Notes: generated from the sequence alone by a model not told the origin. DNA of 64,000 nucleotides from Paenibacillus sonchi (GCF_016772475.1 NZ_CP068595.1:5084001-5148000); one strand, 5' to 3'; shown: positions 44,091-53,141, numbered from the stretch's first letter. Made by a program: numbers and translations.

Positions 44091-44634
44091 CCAAGTGGCC
44101 ATTTCCGCCTGCCAAGGGGATATTACGTCCTGGCAGGGGGACATGATTGTAAATGCGTCGAATTCGGGCCTTTTTGGCGGCGGCGGGGTGGACGGTGCGA
44201 TTCACCGTGCAGGCGGACCGCAGATTGCCGAGGAGTGTGCAGCGATCCGCCGCAAGCAAGGCGGGATTCTGCCCGGTGAAGCAGCCGTTACATGTGCCGG
44301 GAAGCTTCCGCTGCTGGGGATCATACATACAGTAGGACCGATTTGGAAAGGGGGAGACGCTGGTGAAATTGCCACTTTAGCCAGATGCTACCTGAACAGT
44401 CTGGATGCCGCATGCACCCAAGGGGCCCGGAGCATTGCTTTTCCGAACATCAGCACGGGAGTTTATAATTTCCCCAAAGCCCTGGCCTGCCAAACTGCGC
44501 TAAGGACTGTGGTTGACTATGTTAAGGAACGCGATTCCGGAGGACTGCCGCTGCAACGGATCGAATTTATCTGTTTTGAGAAGGATAACGCCGATTTATA
44601 TGAGGAAACACTAAAACGCTATAGTGATATATAA
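44074..44634 (+). CDS. Macro domain protein, ADP-ribosyl hydrolase-like
   Basis: 186 residues, a single MacroD-type domain: CQGDITSWQGDMIVNASNSGLFGGGGVDGAIHRAGG contains the GDI, NAxN and GGGVDGAIH motifs; GEAAVTCAGKLP, IIHTVGP and FPNISTGVYNFP complete the ADP-ribose pocket. By family it hydrolyses O-acetyl-ADP-ribose or ADP-ribosyl-protein bonds. It overlaps the upstream membrane protein gene and precedes a GNAT gene. A truncated relative lies at 8483-8575. Confidence 0.92.
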   Translation: MLIIINQVAISACQGDITSWQGDMIVNASNSGLFGGGGVDGAIHRAGGPQIAEECAAIRRKQGGILPGEAAVTCAGKLPLLGIIHTVGPIWKGGDAGEIATLARCYLNSLDAACTQGARSIAFPNISTGVYNFPKALACQTALRTVVDYVKERDSGGLPLQRIEFICFEKDNADLYEETLKRYSDI

Positions 44635-44691
44635 TGAATTAAGAAAAGCGGCGGAAGCTGGCGAAACAACCGGATGAGAGCGAGGCACGGG

Positions 44692-45168
44692 ATGATCTCG
44701 AATAGCGAAGTGAATTTTGTAGTGGTGGAGCCTGAGAGCAGGGAGTTGAGGGCGTTAATTGACCGTCTCGATGTCGAACTGAAAGCAAGGTATCCGCATG
44801 AAACCATCTATGTTGTTGATTTTTCGGACCCCAAAGTGCGGGAAATGACCTTCGTGGTGGCTTATGCAGGAGACAAGCCGGTAGGCTGCGGAGGCCTGCG
44901 GCCGCTTGACCCGGATTCATCGGTGATGGAGCTGAAGCGTTTCTATGTAGACCCGGATACCCGCAAGCAGGGGATTGCTAACCGCATGCTGCTGGATTTG
45001 GAGCAGAAAGCGAGAGCGGCGGGCTGCAGAGAGATCAGGCTGGAGACAGGCATCAAGCAGCCGGAAGCGATTGCGCTCTATGAGAAGCACGGCTACCGGC
45101 CGATTGACTTGTTTGGCCCTTATATAGGCGATCCTGACAGTCTCTGCTACGGCAAAAGCTTGTCCTGA
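44692..45168 (+). CDS. GNAT family N-acetyltransferase
   Basis: 158 residues with the acetyl-CoA motif VDPDTRKQGIANRMLLDLEQKAR (about 85-107), VGCGGLRPLDPDSSVMELKRFYV before it and ALYEKHGYRPIDLFGPY after it. The layout is that of small-molecule acetyltransferases; the substrate is unknown. ATG 44692, about seven bases from GAGG, is preferred to ATG 44674. It probably belongs to the same transcript as the macro-domain gene 57 bp upstream. Confidence 0.88.
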   Translation: MISNSEVNFVVVEPESRELRALIDRLDVELKARYPHETIYVVDFSDPKVREMTFVVAYAGDKPVGCGGLRPLDPDSSVMELKRFYVDPDTRKQGIANRMLLDLEQKARAAGCREIRLETGIKQPEAIALYEKHGYRPIDLFGPYIGDPDSLCYGKSLS

Positions 45169-45176
45169 CCTGCGCC

Positions 45177-45374
45177 TTACGCGTGGTATTTCCCGGCTGG
45201 TGCATCCAGCACCCATTCCAGCATCAGGAGCATATCCTCAAGCCGGTTCAGCTGGGCATTCAGCGGTTCCCGCTGGGGGCTGCCCTCGGGCAGCGGGGCC
45301 AGGCGGGATTCAAGGGACCTTTTTTGCAGGGTCAGTTCGTTAATTTTGGACTGGATCTGTTGTTCAGTTCTCAT
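45177..45374 (-). CDS. Small coiled-coil protein
   Basis: 65 residues from ATG 45374, eight bases after AGGAGG: RTEQQIQSKINELTLQKRSLESRLAPL then REPLNAQLNRLEDMLLMLEWVLDAP. Two amphipathic helices with heptad spacing suggest an antiparallel coiled coil. It has no recognised family. It lies between convergent GNAT and divergent rpiA. Confidence 0.65.
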   Translation of the reverse strand: MRTEQQIQSKINELTLQKRSLESRLAPLPEGSPQREPLNAQLNRLEDMLLMLEWVLDAPAGKYHA

Positions 45375-45446
45375 ACGGGAAACCTCCTGGCAGTAATGGT
45401 TAATAGTACTACGAGACATTATAACGGATAGATGGGGGTAATAAAA

Positions 45447-46133
45447 ATGAGTATCAATGTGAAGCAGCTCGCAGCCGAAAAGGCAGTGGAATATGTGGTC
45501 GACGGGATGAAGGTGGGGCTGGGTACCGGTTCTACAGCATACTGGGCCATCCGCAAGCTGGGTGAACGCGTACAAGAAGGGCTGAAGATCACCGCTGTAG
45601 CAACTTCTGTAGCCTCGGAAGAGCAGGCCCGCGAGCTGGGTATCCCTCTGGTCGGCTTCGGTGATATTGATGGTCTTGATTTGACCATTGACGGGGCCGA
45701 TGAGCTGAATCACGACCTGGAGCTGATCAAGGGCGGCGGCGGGGCGCTGCTGCGTGAGAAGATCGTCGCCCGGGGCAGCAAGCGGATGATCGTGGTGGCG
45801 GACGAGAGCAAGGCTGTCGGTACGCTCGGGCAATTTCCGCTCCCGGTGGAGATTGTTCCTTTTGCCTGGGAATGGACCGTCGCTGATCTGGCCAAGCTGG
45901 GCTGCACAGTGGAGCTGCGGCGCAGCGGGGACGGGCTGTACAAGACCGACAATGGCAATTACATTGCGGACTGCCGGTTCGGAACGATTGCTTCAGCATC
46001 TGAACTCGCGGCGTCCTTGCAGAACATCACCGGTGTGGTTGAACACGGGCTGTTCATTGGCATTGCTGCTCTGGCGATTATCGGCAAACAGGATGGCAGC
46101 ATTGAAATTATTGAGCGTGAACACGGCGAGTAG
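45447..46133 (+). CDS. rpiA: Ribose-5-phosphate isomerase A
   Basis: 228 residues with all RpiA motifs: GLGTGSTAYWAIRKLGE (phosphate-binding loop, about 27-43), TIDGADELNHDLELIKGGGGALLREKIVA with the catalytic Glu, and VADESKAVGTLGQFPLPVEI. It interconverts ribose-5-phosphate and ribulose-5-phosphate in the pentose phosphate pathway. ATG 45447 has GGGGG at eight bases. The VanZ-like gene overlaps or closely follows it. Confidence 0.95.
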   Translation: MSINVKQLAAEKAVEYVVDGMKVGLGTGSTAYWAIRKLGERVQEGLKITAVATSVASEEQARELGIPLVGFGDIDGLDLTIDGADELNHDLELIKGGGGALLREKIVARGSKRMIVVADESKAVGTLGQFPLPVEIVPFAWEWTVADLAKLGCTVELRRSGDGLYKTDNGNYIADCRFGTIASASELAASLQNITGVVEHGLFIGIAALAIIGKQDGSIEIIEREHGE

Positions 46134-46629
46134 CAGCCGGAAGCAGGGGAACCCCCGCCCGAGGAGCGGAAAGAGGCATACACCGGCGCAGCCGAGGGGA
46201 TTAGGCAGGGCAATGCTGCTGATCCTGCTAATCGCGTATAGTGCCGCCCTGGTGTACTGGATGTTTATCGGGTTTGGACGGTCGGTACACACGGACGGGC
46301 CTTTCCGCTATAACCTGGAGCCGCTGCGTACCATTAAACTGTACTTTGATCTGGATAACGGAGTTTCTTTCCCTCGAAGGCTAATTAATCTGCTGGGCAA
46401 TGTTATTGTCTTTGTGCCATTTGGTGTTCTGCTGCCTTTGTTGAGGAAAAGCCTGCGCTCTGTCATTTCGCTGCTCTTCGTCTCAGCCTTGGGCATACTG
46501 TTGCTGGAGACGATGCAGATGCTGCTTCGGGTCGGCAGCTTTGACATTGACGATTTGCTGCTTAATCTGGCGGGCGTTTTGTGCGGGTACATCCTGCTGT
46601 GGAGCGTGTTTTTAAAGGGTAAAAGGTAA
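46117..46629 (+). CDS. VanZ-like membrane protein
   Basis: About 170 residues: a basic N-terminal tail, then four to five membrane helices with YWMFIGFGR, NLEPLRTIKLYFD, LINLLGNVIVFVPFGVLLPLL and FDIDDLLLNLAGVLCGY, the VanZ (PF04892) signature motifs. VanZ gives low-level teicoplanin resistance; the role of most relatives is unknown. GTG 46117 would overlap rpiA by 17 bases; ATG 46213, directly before the first helix, is an equal candidate. Confidence 0.8.
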   Translation: MNTASSSRKQGNPRPRSGKRHTPAQPRGLGRAMLLILLIAYSAALVYWMFIGFGRSVHTDGPFRYNLEPLRTIKLYFDLDNGVSFPRRLINLLGNVIVFVPFGVLLPLLRKSLRSVISLLFVSALGILLLETMQMLLRVGSFDIDDLLLNLAGVLCGYILLWSVFLKGKR

Positions 46630-46691
46630 GCCGGAGTGATGAGCTTCAAAATGAGGATATAGCGGAACTATGGAGAGGAGCAAGTCTGCAA

Positions 46692-47132
46692 ATGCTGGTA
46701 GATTTGAAACAGCGTACGGATACGGATGAAGTGAAGGAGCTGCTGGCTTATGCCGTCATCGATGAGCCGGATGCGCTGTGGCGCACCTCGGTGGAGTATG
46801 GCAGCAAGGCAGCGCTGCAGCTTTTTGGATGGGAAGAGGAAGGTTTGCTCATAGGACTGGTAGGTTTTGAGGAAACCGAAGATGGCTCGCTGGAGATCCG
46901 CCACATCGCTGTGCTCCCGGAGAACAGGGGCAAAGGCTATGCGCGGGGGATCATTCTGGAGCTGCTGGCTGCCCGCAATCCGCGGTATCTGCTGGCGGAG
47001 ACGGAAGACGAGATTGCCGCAGATTTTTACCGGAACCTGGGCTTTATGGTTTACAGCCTCGGGGAGAGTCCCGCCGGCATTGAAATGTTCCGCTGTGTCT
47101 ATGAGGTTGAAGAAGACGAGGATGAGGATTAA
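46692..47132 (+). CDS. GNAT family N-acetyltransferase
   Basis: 146 residues: IRHIAVLPENRGKGYARGIILELLAARNP is the acetyl-CoA binding core (about 73-101), followed by ETEDEIAADFYRNLGFMVYSLG. An acidic tail (EVEEDEDED) closes the protein. The substrate is unknown. GAGAGGAG lies before the ATG at a longish distance. It follows the VanZ gene by 62 bp. Confidence 0.85.
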   Translation: MLVDLKQRTDTDEVKELLAYAVIDEPDALWRTSVEYGSKAALQLFGWEEEGLLIGLVGFEETEDGSLEIRHIAVLPENRGKGYARGIILELLAARNPRYLLAETEDEIAADFYRNLGFMVYSLGESPAGIEMFRCVYEVEEDEDED

Positions 47133-47179
47133 GGAACACTGTCTGAATGTGCTTAGAGCGCAGCGGCAGCATCAGGCGC

Positions 47180-47219
47180 AAGCCATTTCGCATTGCTATA
47201 ATGCGGGGTGGCTTTTTTT
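47180..47219 (+). terminator. Terminator after the GNAT gene
   Basis: AAGCCA-CGCAT pairs with ATGCG-TGGCTT around a short loop, followed by seven T. Confidence 0.85.
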
Positions 47220-47584
47220 GTTTGATTCGGCTAAAGGTCGAATGTGGGCCGGAAACAACGGCAGAAATGCCTTTGTTGAGGCGTCGAAGGCTGGTATGTT
47301 TTTATTGATGGAAACAATACAATGTAAAAAAAGCGGATCATGAAAGCTGGATGACAGGTAAGCAAGGGGCTCCACTGTACGTTGGAATAAGAGGTAAAAG
47401 TACCTTTGAATCTGGCACTCTTAGGCCAATAGTAAACCGTGAGGTTGTACAACAAGCAATGTCCCGTTAGGACTAACCTCAGGTGAGTGATTATCACCCG
47501 TAAGGTGCTTTGCTCTTGTAAATCTTTTGCGGGAGTTGTTGTCGTGATATTGATTTGTCCTTCTGACCCGATGCTGAAAATGGA
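47220..47584. other. Intergenic region without a clear gene
   Basis: A 52-codon open stretch on the plus strand (47312-47470, ending VNREVVQQAMSR) lacks a ribosome binding site and is not recognised. Several short inverted repeats (for instance around 47470-47520, GTGATTATCAC) occur, but none makes a clear riboswitch or small RNA. Confidence 0.3.
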
Positions 47585-47629
47585 TTGACTTTTTGGGCAG
47601 CAGCTCATATAGTTTTACTGTGAAACTAT
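47585..47629 (+). promoter_or_regulatory. Promoter and operator of the MarR-MMPL operon
   Basis: TTGACT (47585-47590), 17 bp, TATAGT (47608-47613). ATAGTTT and AAACTAT (47609-47615 and 47623-47629) form a perfect inverted repeat with a 7-base spacer that covers the -10 box and start site; GAACTATTA follows as a further half site. Confidence 0.7.
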
Positions 47630-47670
47630 TCAAGAGACGAACTATTATCAATGCGGGGAGGTGAGGGACT

Positions 47671-48135
47671 ATGAAAGGAGAGCCACAGCATTGGATTGAC
47701 CGCTACATAGATGCTTATATGGGGGTGACCCGGCAGATTAATGCGCAGATCAAAGACAACATGGCTGAATGCCTGACCAATGATCAATTTCTGATTATGC
47801 GGCTGATCAACAGCCAGGAGCTTTGTACTTCCACTTTTTTAGCGGAGGCAGTTGCAGTGGGTAAAAGTTCCATTACTGCGATTATCAATAGGCTGGCGGA
47901 AGCCGGATTTATTGAGCGGACCCGGGATGAGAACGACCGCCGGCAAGTCTATTTGTCGCTGACTGAGAAGGGCAGAAGCACCTATCATGCGGCAGAGAAG
48001 CAGGTACAGGAGGTTATTTCTCCTTATTTCTCCCACTTTGAGGAGCAGGATATCGAGAAATTCATCACGATGTTTGAGAAGCTGGCCTTATTAATGCAGG
48101 AGACAGGGGGAGAAACAATTGAAGACCATACTTAA
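47671..48135 (+). CDS. MarR family transcriptional regulator
   Basis: 154 residues: the winged helix LTNDQFLIMRLINSQELCTSTFLAEAVAVGKSSITAIINRLAEAGFIERTRDENDRRQVYLSLTEKG has the DRR wing. The gene ends inside the start region of the MMPL pump (17-bp overlap), so both are co-translated. A palindrome on its promoter suggests autorepression that also silences the pump until a ligand binds. GGGAGG precedes the ATG. Confidence 0.92.
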   Translation: MKGEPQHWIDRYIDAYMGVTRQINAQIKDNMAECLTNDQFLIMRLINSQELCTSTFLAEAVAVGKSSITAIINRLAEAGFIERTRDENDRRQVYLSLTEKGRSTYHAAEKQVQEVISPYFSHFEEQDIEKFITMFEKLALLMQETGGETIEDHT

Positions 48136-51100
48136 AGCAAGATGGGCTATTATAGCCGTATGGCTTGCCGCAGCGGTTGTGTTATTTATGACTGCTCCGG
48201 GCATGTCTGACCTGGTGCGTGAGAAGGGGCAGATTTCCGTTCCGGACGGCTATACTTCTACCAGGGCTGCTGAAATCATGAAGGAGGTCGCCGACGCTAA
48301 GGGCGGGGAGACGCTGCATCAAGTGGCGTTAGTTTTTAACAAGCCGGATGGGCTTGCCGCTGAAGATACAGAGAGCATTAAACAAGGGGTCGAGAAGCTT
48401 GCGGCGGAGAAGGTGGCGCTCAAAATTAACTCCATCACCGATCCTTTTTCCCAGGAGGAATTGAAGGACACTCTTATCGCCAAGGACGGCAAAACGATCA
48501 TGGCCGCACTGATGGTGAACGGCGGGGAGGAAGCTGTCAAACAATTGCCGGACCAGGTGGATAAGCTGCTTAGCGGCGTCAGTGCAGATCATTATTTGAC
48601 CAGTGAGGGGCTTATTACCGAGGATACCATTGTCAGTTCGGAAGCCGGGCTGAAGAAATCGGAATACATTACCGTTATCTTCATTTTGCTGATTTTATTC
48701 GTTGTGTTCCGGTCCTTCGTCGCACCGTTTGTGCCGCTGTTGACCGTGGGACTCAGCTATATTGTATCGCAGTCTATAGTGGCCTTCCTGGTGGACCGGT
48801 TTAATTTCCCCTTATCGACCTTTACGCAGATCTTTATGGTTGCGGTAATGTTCGGGATCGGGACGGATTACTGCATTCTGCTGATCAGCCGGTTCAAGGA
48901 AGAGCTGGCCTCTGCGGAGGACACCCGTAGTGCCATTATTTCTACTTACCGCAAGGCGGGAGGTACGGTATTCTATTCAGGGCTTGCCGTATTTGTCGGT
49001 TTCCTGGCCATCGGGTTGTCCAAGTTCATGCTCTACCGTTCTGCGGTGGCGGTGGCGGTAGGGATTGCCGTAATGCTGCTGGCGCTTGTGACCGTAGTTC
49101 CATTCTTCATGGCGGTGCTGGGCAAAAAGCTGTTCTGGCCGTCAAGCAGCAAGCTGGAGCACAGTGAGAGCCGGATTTGGGGCGCAGCGGGTTCTTTTTC
49201 TCGAAAAAGACCCTGGGCGGCGCTGCTGATTGTGGCAGTGGTGGTGGTTCCTTTCCTGCTGACCTACAGCGGCAAGCTGAGCTTCAACAGCATGGATGAA
49301 ATTGGACCCGGCTATGCCTCGGTCAAAGGCTTCAACATTATCTCTGACAGCTTCGGTCCGGGTGAGTCCATGCCCGGCAAGATTGTGATCAAAAATGATG
49401 ACCGCATGGATACCTCCGAGTACATGGGGTTAGCGGAGAAGATCAGCCGTGAGCTGGAGAAGGTGGACGGCGTCAAAGCGGTCCGCAGCATGTCCCGTCC
49501 AACCGGGGAGCAAATCAATGACTTCCTGATCCCGACTCAAGTGGCTGCGCTCACCAACGGCCTCAGCCAGAGCAATGTAGGGCTGACCAAGATTCAATCA
49601 GGTCTTGAGGAAGCCAGCAAGCAGCTTAAAGGGAACGAGCCTAAGCTGAATGAAGCCGTATCGGGCAGTGCGAAGCTGACTGAAGGCACGGCCGAGCTGA
49701 AAAAAGGCATCGATGCGCTGGGCGACGGCCTGTCGCGCATCGAGAGCGGCATCAAAAGCGGCTCCTCAGGAGCCGGTGAGATCAAAGCAGGGCTGGCCCA
49801 GGCGGCGGCCAGCGCCAAGCAGCTGGCCGATGCCAATGCATCGCTGCTGGCAGGCTACCAGAAAATCGGTGCAGGTCTGACTGCGCTGAATGGGGGGCTT
49901 GGGCAGCTTCAAACCCAGCTTCAAGGGGTGGCCTCGGCGCTGGCCGGTCTGGATGCATCTTTTACCGGTCTTGAGGCCGCACATCCTGATCTTCTGCAGG
50001 ATGTGAACTACCAGACGATTAAAGGCACCGTAACACAGAGCGGAACGGGGGCAGCAAAGCTGGCTGGCGGTCTGGGCCAGATTTCCGGGCAGCTGAAGGG
50101 TGCCGCAGCGGGCCTTAACGAAGCCAATGCCGGTTATGCCAAAGCGGCAGCGGGCCAGACGGCATTGGCGCAGGGACTTAGCAAGCTGGTGGCCGGCATC
50201 GGCCGGCTGCAGTCCGGATTGAATCAGGCGGCAGCCGGACAAGGACAGATTGTAGATAAGATACCTTCGATTTCCAGTGGTCTGGATCAGCTCCAGGGAG
50301 GGCAGCAGCAGCTGGCAGACGGGTTCGGACAGCTTACCGGACAAATCGGCAAGTTGACGGACGGTCTCAGCGACAGTGCCGACGGCTTGAAGCAGATCAC
50401 AGGCGGGCTAAATTCTGCACAGGATTACCTCAAACAGATTCAGAATGCCAAGGATGATGAGCTGAGCGGGTTCCTGGTGCCGGAGGAGGCGCTGAAAGAG
50501 GGCGGCATTCAGCAGGTATTTGATAATTATCTGTCCTCTGACCGCAAAGTGATGACTCTGGATGTGGTATTCGCTGCCAATCCTTACAGCGCAAAGGCAA
50601 TCGACAGCATGGGGGATATCCAGGCAGCGGTAGACCGTGCCGTGAAAGGCACGAAGCTGGAGAATGCAGAAACAGCCATTAGCGGGGTCAGCAGCACCTA
50701 CAGCGACCTGCAGAAAATATCCAATGAGGATTATATGCGGACAGTAGTACTGATGCTGGGCGGTATCTTCATCATCCTGGTCGTGCTGCTGCGCTCGATT
50801 ATTATGCCTTTGTACCTGATTGTTTCGCTGCTGATCACTTATTTCACAGCACTGGGTGTGACCGAGGCCATCTTCGTGCATTTGCTGGATTATTCAGGAA
50901 TCACCTGGACGACGCCATTCTTCAGCTTTGTGATGCTGATTGCACTCGGGGTTGACTACAGCATTTTCCTCATGGACCGATTCAATGAGAACAAAACCTG
51001 GGATGTGCGTGAAGCGATCCTGCACGCCATGCGGAACATGGGGACGGTAATTCTGTCAGCAGTAGTCATTCTGGGCGGAACATTCGCCTCGATGTATCCG

Positions 51101-51277
51101 TCCGGGGTACTGTCGATGATGCAGATCGCTACGGTCGTACTATCAGGTCTGGCGCTGTACGCGCTGGTGTTCCTGCCGTTCTTCGTGCCGGTAATGGTGC
51201 GCATGTTCGGCCGGGCGAACTGGTGGCCGTTCAGCGGTTCAGCCTCTGCTGACACACCGAAAACACTGGATATGTAA
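48119..51277 (+). CDS. MMPL/RND family transporter
   Basis: 1052 residues with two MMPL membrane modules. TM1 is followed by an extracellular domain, then five helices (TVIFILLILFVVFRSFVAPFVPLL, VMFGIGTDYCILLISRFKEEL). Residues 460-780 form a long extracellular heptad-rich stalk (LGQLQTQLQGVASALAGL, GLDQLQGGQQQLADGFGQL), like that of YhgE/Pip proteins. The second module (VMLIALGVDYSIFLMDRFNE) closes it. It is driven by proton flow and exports drugs or lipids; B. subtilis YdfJ is similar. The start is TTG 48119 after GGGGGAG. Confidence 0.9.
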   Translation: MKTILKARWAIIAVWLAAAVVLFMTAPGMSDLVREKGQISVPDGYTSTRAAEIMKEVADAKGGETLHQVALVFNKPDGLAAEDTESIKQGVEKLAAEKVALKINSITDPFSQEELKDTLIAKDGKTIMAALMVNGGEEAVKQLPDQVDKLLSGVSADHYLTSEGLITEDTIVSSEAGLKKSEYITVIFILLILFVVFRSFVAPFVPLLTVGLSYIVSQSIVAFLVDRFNFPLSTFTQIFMVAVMFGIGTDYCILLISRFKEELASAEDTRSAIISTYRKAGGTVFYSGLAVFVGFLAIGLSKFMLYRSAVAVAVGIAVMLLALVTVVPFFMAVLGKKLFWPSSSKLEHSESRIWGAAGSFSRKRPWAALLIVAVVVVPFLLTYSGKLSFNSMDEIGPGYASVKGFNIISDSFGPGESMPGKIVIKNDDRMDTSEYMGLAEKISRELEKVDGVKAVRSMSRPTGEQINDFLIPTQVAALTNGLSQSNVGLTKIQSGLEEASKQLKGNEPKLNEAVSGSAKLTEGTAELKKGIDALGDGLSRIESGIKSGSSGAGEIKAGLAQAAASAKQLADANASLLAGYQKIGAGLTALNGGLGQLQTQLQGVASALAGLDASFTGLEAAHPDLLQDVNYQTIKGTVTQSGTGAAKLAGGLGQISGQLKGAAAGLNEANAGYAKAAAGQTALAQGLSKLVAGIGRLQSGLNQAAAGQGQIVDKIPSISSGLDQLQGGQQQLADGFGQLTGQIGKLTDGLSDSADGLKQITGGLNSAQDYLKQIQNAKDDELSGFLVPEEALKEGGIQQVFDNYLSSDRKVMTLDVVFAANPYSAKAIDSMGDIQAAVDRAVKGTKLENAETAISGVSSTYSDLQKISNEDYMRTVVLMLGGIFIILVVLLRSIIMPLYLIVSLLITYFTALGVTEAIFVHLLDYSGITWTTPFFSFVMLIALGVDYSIFLMDRFNENKTWDVREAILHAMRNMGTVILSAVVILGGTFASMYPSGVLSMMQIATVVLSGLALYALVFLPFFVPVMVRMFGRANWWPFSGSASADTPKTLDM

Positions 51278-51365
51278 TCTGGTTTCACTTGCTGAATGAT
51301 CAGGAACAGACGGCTTTAAATTGTATATTCCTTAGCTTGAAATGGCTATACCCGTACAATAACCC

Positions 51366-51409
51366 AAAAACCTCCGGTGCACTTACCCGTGCTGGCCGGA
51401 GGTTCTTTT
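51366..51409. terminator. Bidirectional terminator
   Basis: AACCTCCGG pairs with CCGGAGGTT around a 20-base loop that has its own short GCAC/GTGC stem; A and T runs flank it. Confidence 0.85.
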
Positions 51410-51436
51410 GGTTTATATAGTATGTAGCAGAAAGGT

Positions 51437-52108
51437 CTATCGCATCTTAGCGAAGTAGCTGCGCAGCGCCCAGCCGCGCTCCTGGCGCTTCTTATATTTG
51501 GGCAGTGAACGGTAAACGGCAGTCGATTCGTTAAAAGCCCGTTTGGCATCCTCCTTTCTCCCCAGCGCCTTGTACATGGAACCTGCGAGATAATACGCTT
51601 CACTGGAGGAGGATTGAATCTCCTGAAACTGGGTTACATATTGCAGGGCTTTGTTGTGGTCAATATTGCGGAATACTTCTGCGAGACGGAGGTAGGGTTG
51701 CCCGTATTGGGCCTTGCGGTTGATCTCCAGCCCTTGCAGCATCTGTGCCTCGCCTTCAGGCAGATGCCCCAGCTTCAGATTCGCATAACCCAGCTCCACC
51801 CAGTATTCGGCAGACTGCTCATAGCGGTCGGCAATTTGTACAAGCAGCTCCTTGGCTTCACTGTAACGCTTGCGCTCAATCAGCAGTCTGGCCAGATCGA
51901 ATTTGGCCGATACATCATTTGGATTCAGTGAAATCGTGGTCCGCAGCTTGGAAATCTGCCGGCTCCGGCGGAATGGCTTGGTGAAGCTGGGAAGTATGCC
52001 AACATATCGGCGGTCCAGAAAATACAGGATAACCAGCAGAATAATTAGGGCCAGAAAAGGATTGCCCACCAGGCGGTACAGCAGCAAGAAACCGAAAAAT
52101 TTGAACAT
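51437..52108 (-). CDS. Tetratricopeptide repeat membrane protein
   Basis: 223 residues: one N-terminal membrane region (FGFLLLYRLVGNPFLALIILLVILYFL), then four or five TPR units such as AKFDLARLLIERKRYSEAKELLVQIADRYEQ, AEYWVELGYANLKLGHLPEGEAQML and AYYLAGSMYKALGRKEDAKRAFNES. TPRs mediate protein contacts on the cytoplasmic face; the partner is unknown. GGGAGG precedes the ATG. Single gene. Confidence 0.85.
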   Translation of the reverse strand: MFKFFGFLLLYRLVGNPFLALIILLVILYFLDRRYVGILPSFTKPFRRSRQISKLRTTISLNPNDVSAKFDLARLLIERKRYSEAKELLVQIADRYEQSAEYWVELGYANLKLGHLPEGEAQMLQGLEINRKAQYGQPYLRLAEVFRNIDHNKALQYVTQFQEIQSSSSEAYYLAGSMYKALGRKEDAKRAFNESTAVYRSLPKYKKRQERGWALRSYFAKMR

Positions 52109-52390
52109 GATTTCCCTCCGTTACTTGTGTTTCCGAACTCATATCCTATATTGGAGTGCAGAGCAGGGTAATTATACCATAACAGCCTATATTTATGATT
52201 GTTATTTTTTGCGCTGCGGAATTCCAAAGAATTCGTTATTTGATGAAGGTATGGCGCTGCTGTTTTATTATTTTTTTCCTTAATGTGAAATAAAACTGTT
52301 TAGGATTGGAAAACACGGGGTATATAAGGGTTAAGATGATGCGGAGGTACGCAAATATGGTCGAACCTATTCCAAGGAGGTTGAACTTAA

Positions 52391-52549
52391 ATGAGTATGA
52401 CAGTACATAATCTTATGGCTTTCAACCATCAATATTTCAGACCTCAGCCCGTGACCGATCCGAAGCCGCAAAGGTCCGATGACACAACGCTGAGCTTTCA
52501 GGAAATTCTGAACGAGAAGCTGAAGGCCCACAGCGGGATGAAGAAATAA
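52391..52549 (+). CDS. Hypothetical 52-residue protein
   Basis: ATG 52391 lies behind CCAAGGAGG at good spacing, and the frame MSMTVHNLMAFNHQYFRPQP runs to TAA 52549. The C-terminal LSFQEILNEKLKAHSGMKK is helical and resembles the short FxxxLxEKL motif near the start of the TIGR02530 flagellar-operon proteins, a weak likeness only. A terminator follows at 52590. It is probably a real small gene. Confidence 0.6.
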   Translation: MSMTVHNLMAFNHQYFRPQPVTDPKPQRSDDTTLSFQEILNEKLKAHSGMKK

Positions 52550-52589
52550 CAGAAGCATTTTTAGCGCAGCCTATAATGATGCAAAAGAT

Positions 52590-52632
52590 AGAAGCCGGAT
52601 CATCCGCCCCAAGGTCGGATTGTCCGGCTTCT
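52590..52632 (+). terminator. Terminator
   Basis: AGAAGCCGGA and TCCGGCTTCT pair around an inner CCG/CGG stem, ending in CTTTG; it lies between the small gene and the convergent operon. Confidence 0.85.
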
Positions 52633-52661
52633 TTGTGCAGTTTTCTAACAGGCAAGCTAAA

Positions 52662-52874
52662 CTAAGGTCTGACCTCGTAAAACTGGCAGGTGCTGCGGGA
52701 ATAATAAGCTAAGTCGCTGACCCGGGATTGGATCACTACATCCGAATCGGTGAACCGGATGACGGTTGCCCCGGAATTCACCAGATGATCATCCTCGAAG
52801 ACCCGAACCGGAAGCTTGCGGTCAACGGCTTCCTGGAAATCGCTGTCGGTCAGCAAAGGGCGGTTGATAGGCAT
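52662..52874 (-). CDS. Hypothetical 70-residue protein
   Basis: The protein starts behind AAAGGAG. INRPLLTDSDFQEAVDRKLPVRVFEDDHLVNSGATVIRF then SDVVIQSRVSDLAYYSRSTCQFYEV reads like a small beta-barrel domain. I do not recognise the family. It lies 24 bp after another small hypothetical gene in the same direction and the two probably form an operon. Confidence 0.6.
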   Translation of the reverse strand: MPINRPLLTDSDFQEAVDRKLPVRVFEDDHLVNSGATVIRFTDSDVVIQSRVSDLAYYSRSTCQFYEVRP

Positions 52875-52898
52875 ATAAAAATACTCTCCTTTGATAAA

Positions 52899-53141
52899 TT
52901 AGAAGGACTTATGGGTTCCACGCCTGCCCTTATGCATGGATAAGGGGGCGGGAATTAAAATCAGTATACCTGTGTGCAGCGGATTAATCCATAGGGCGTG
53001 GAATGTCTCGTCAGCCCTAAGTTGATTCAAGGGGACCTGTACAGCATTTGGGTTAGCTTCGGAGACACTTACTGAGTATAAGGCGTAAGCGACAGGCGAA
53101 ACTTCTGCATCTCTTTCTAGAGAGTCAACAACTACGTACAT
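52899..53141 (-). CDS. Hypothetical 80-residue protein
   Basis: From ATG 53141 (GGGTGG in front) the peptide MYVVVDSLERDAEVSPVAYA leads into VSVSEANPNAVQVPLNQLRADETFHALWINPLHTGILIL. The frame is open further upstream across a terminator, which argues against the longer start. No family is recognised. Being upstream of and close to the 70-residue gene supports expression. Confidence 0.4.
   Translation of the reverse strand: MYVVVDSLERDAEVSPVAYALYSVSVSEANPNAVQVPLNQLRADETFHALWINPLHTGILILIPAPLSMHKGRRGTHKSF

Noticed and set aside
47312..47470. 52-codon open stretch ending VNREVVQQAMSR
   Set aside because: It looks slightly protein-like, but it lacks a start with ribosome binding site and I recognise no family.
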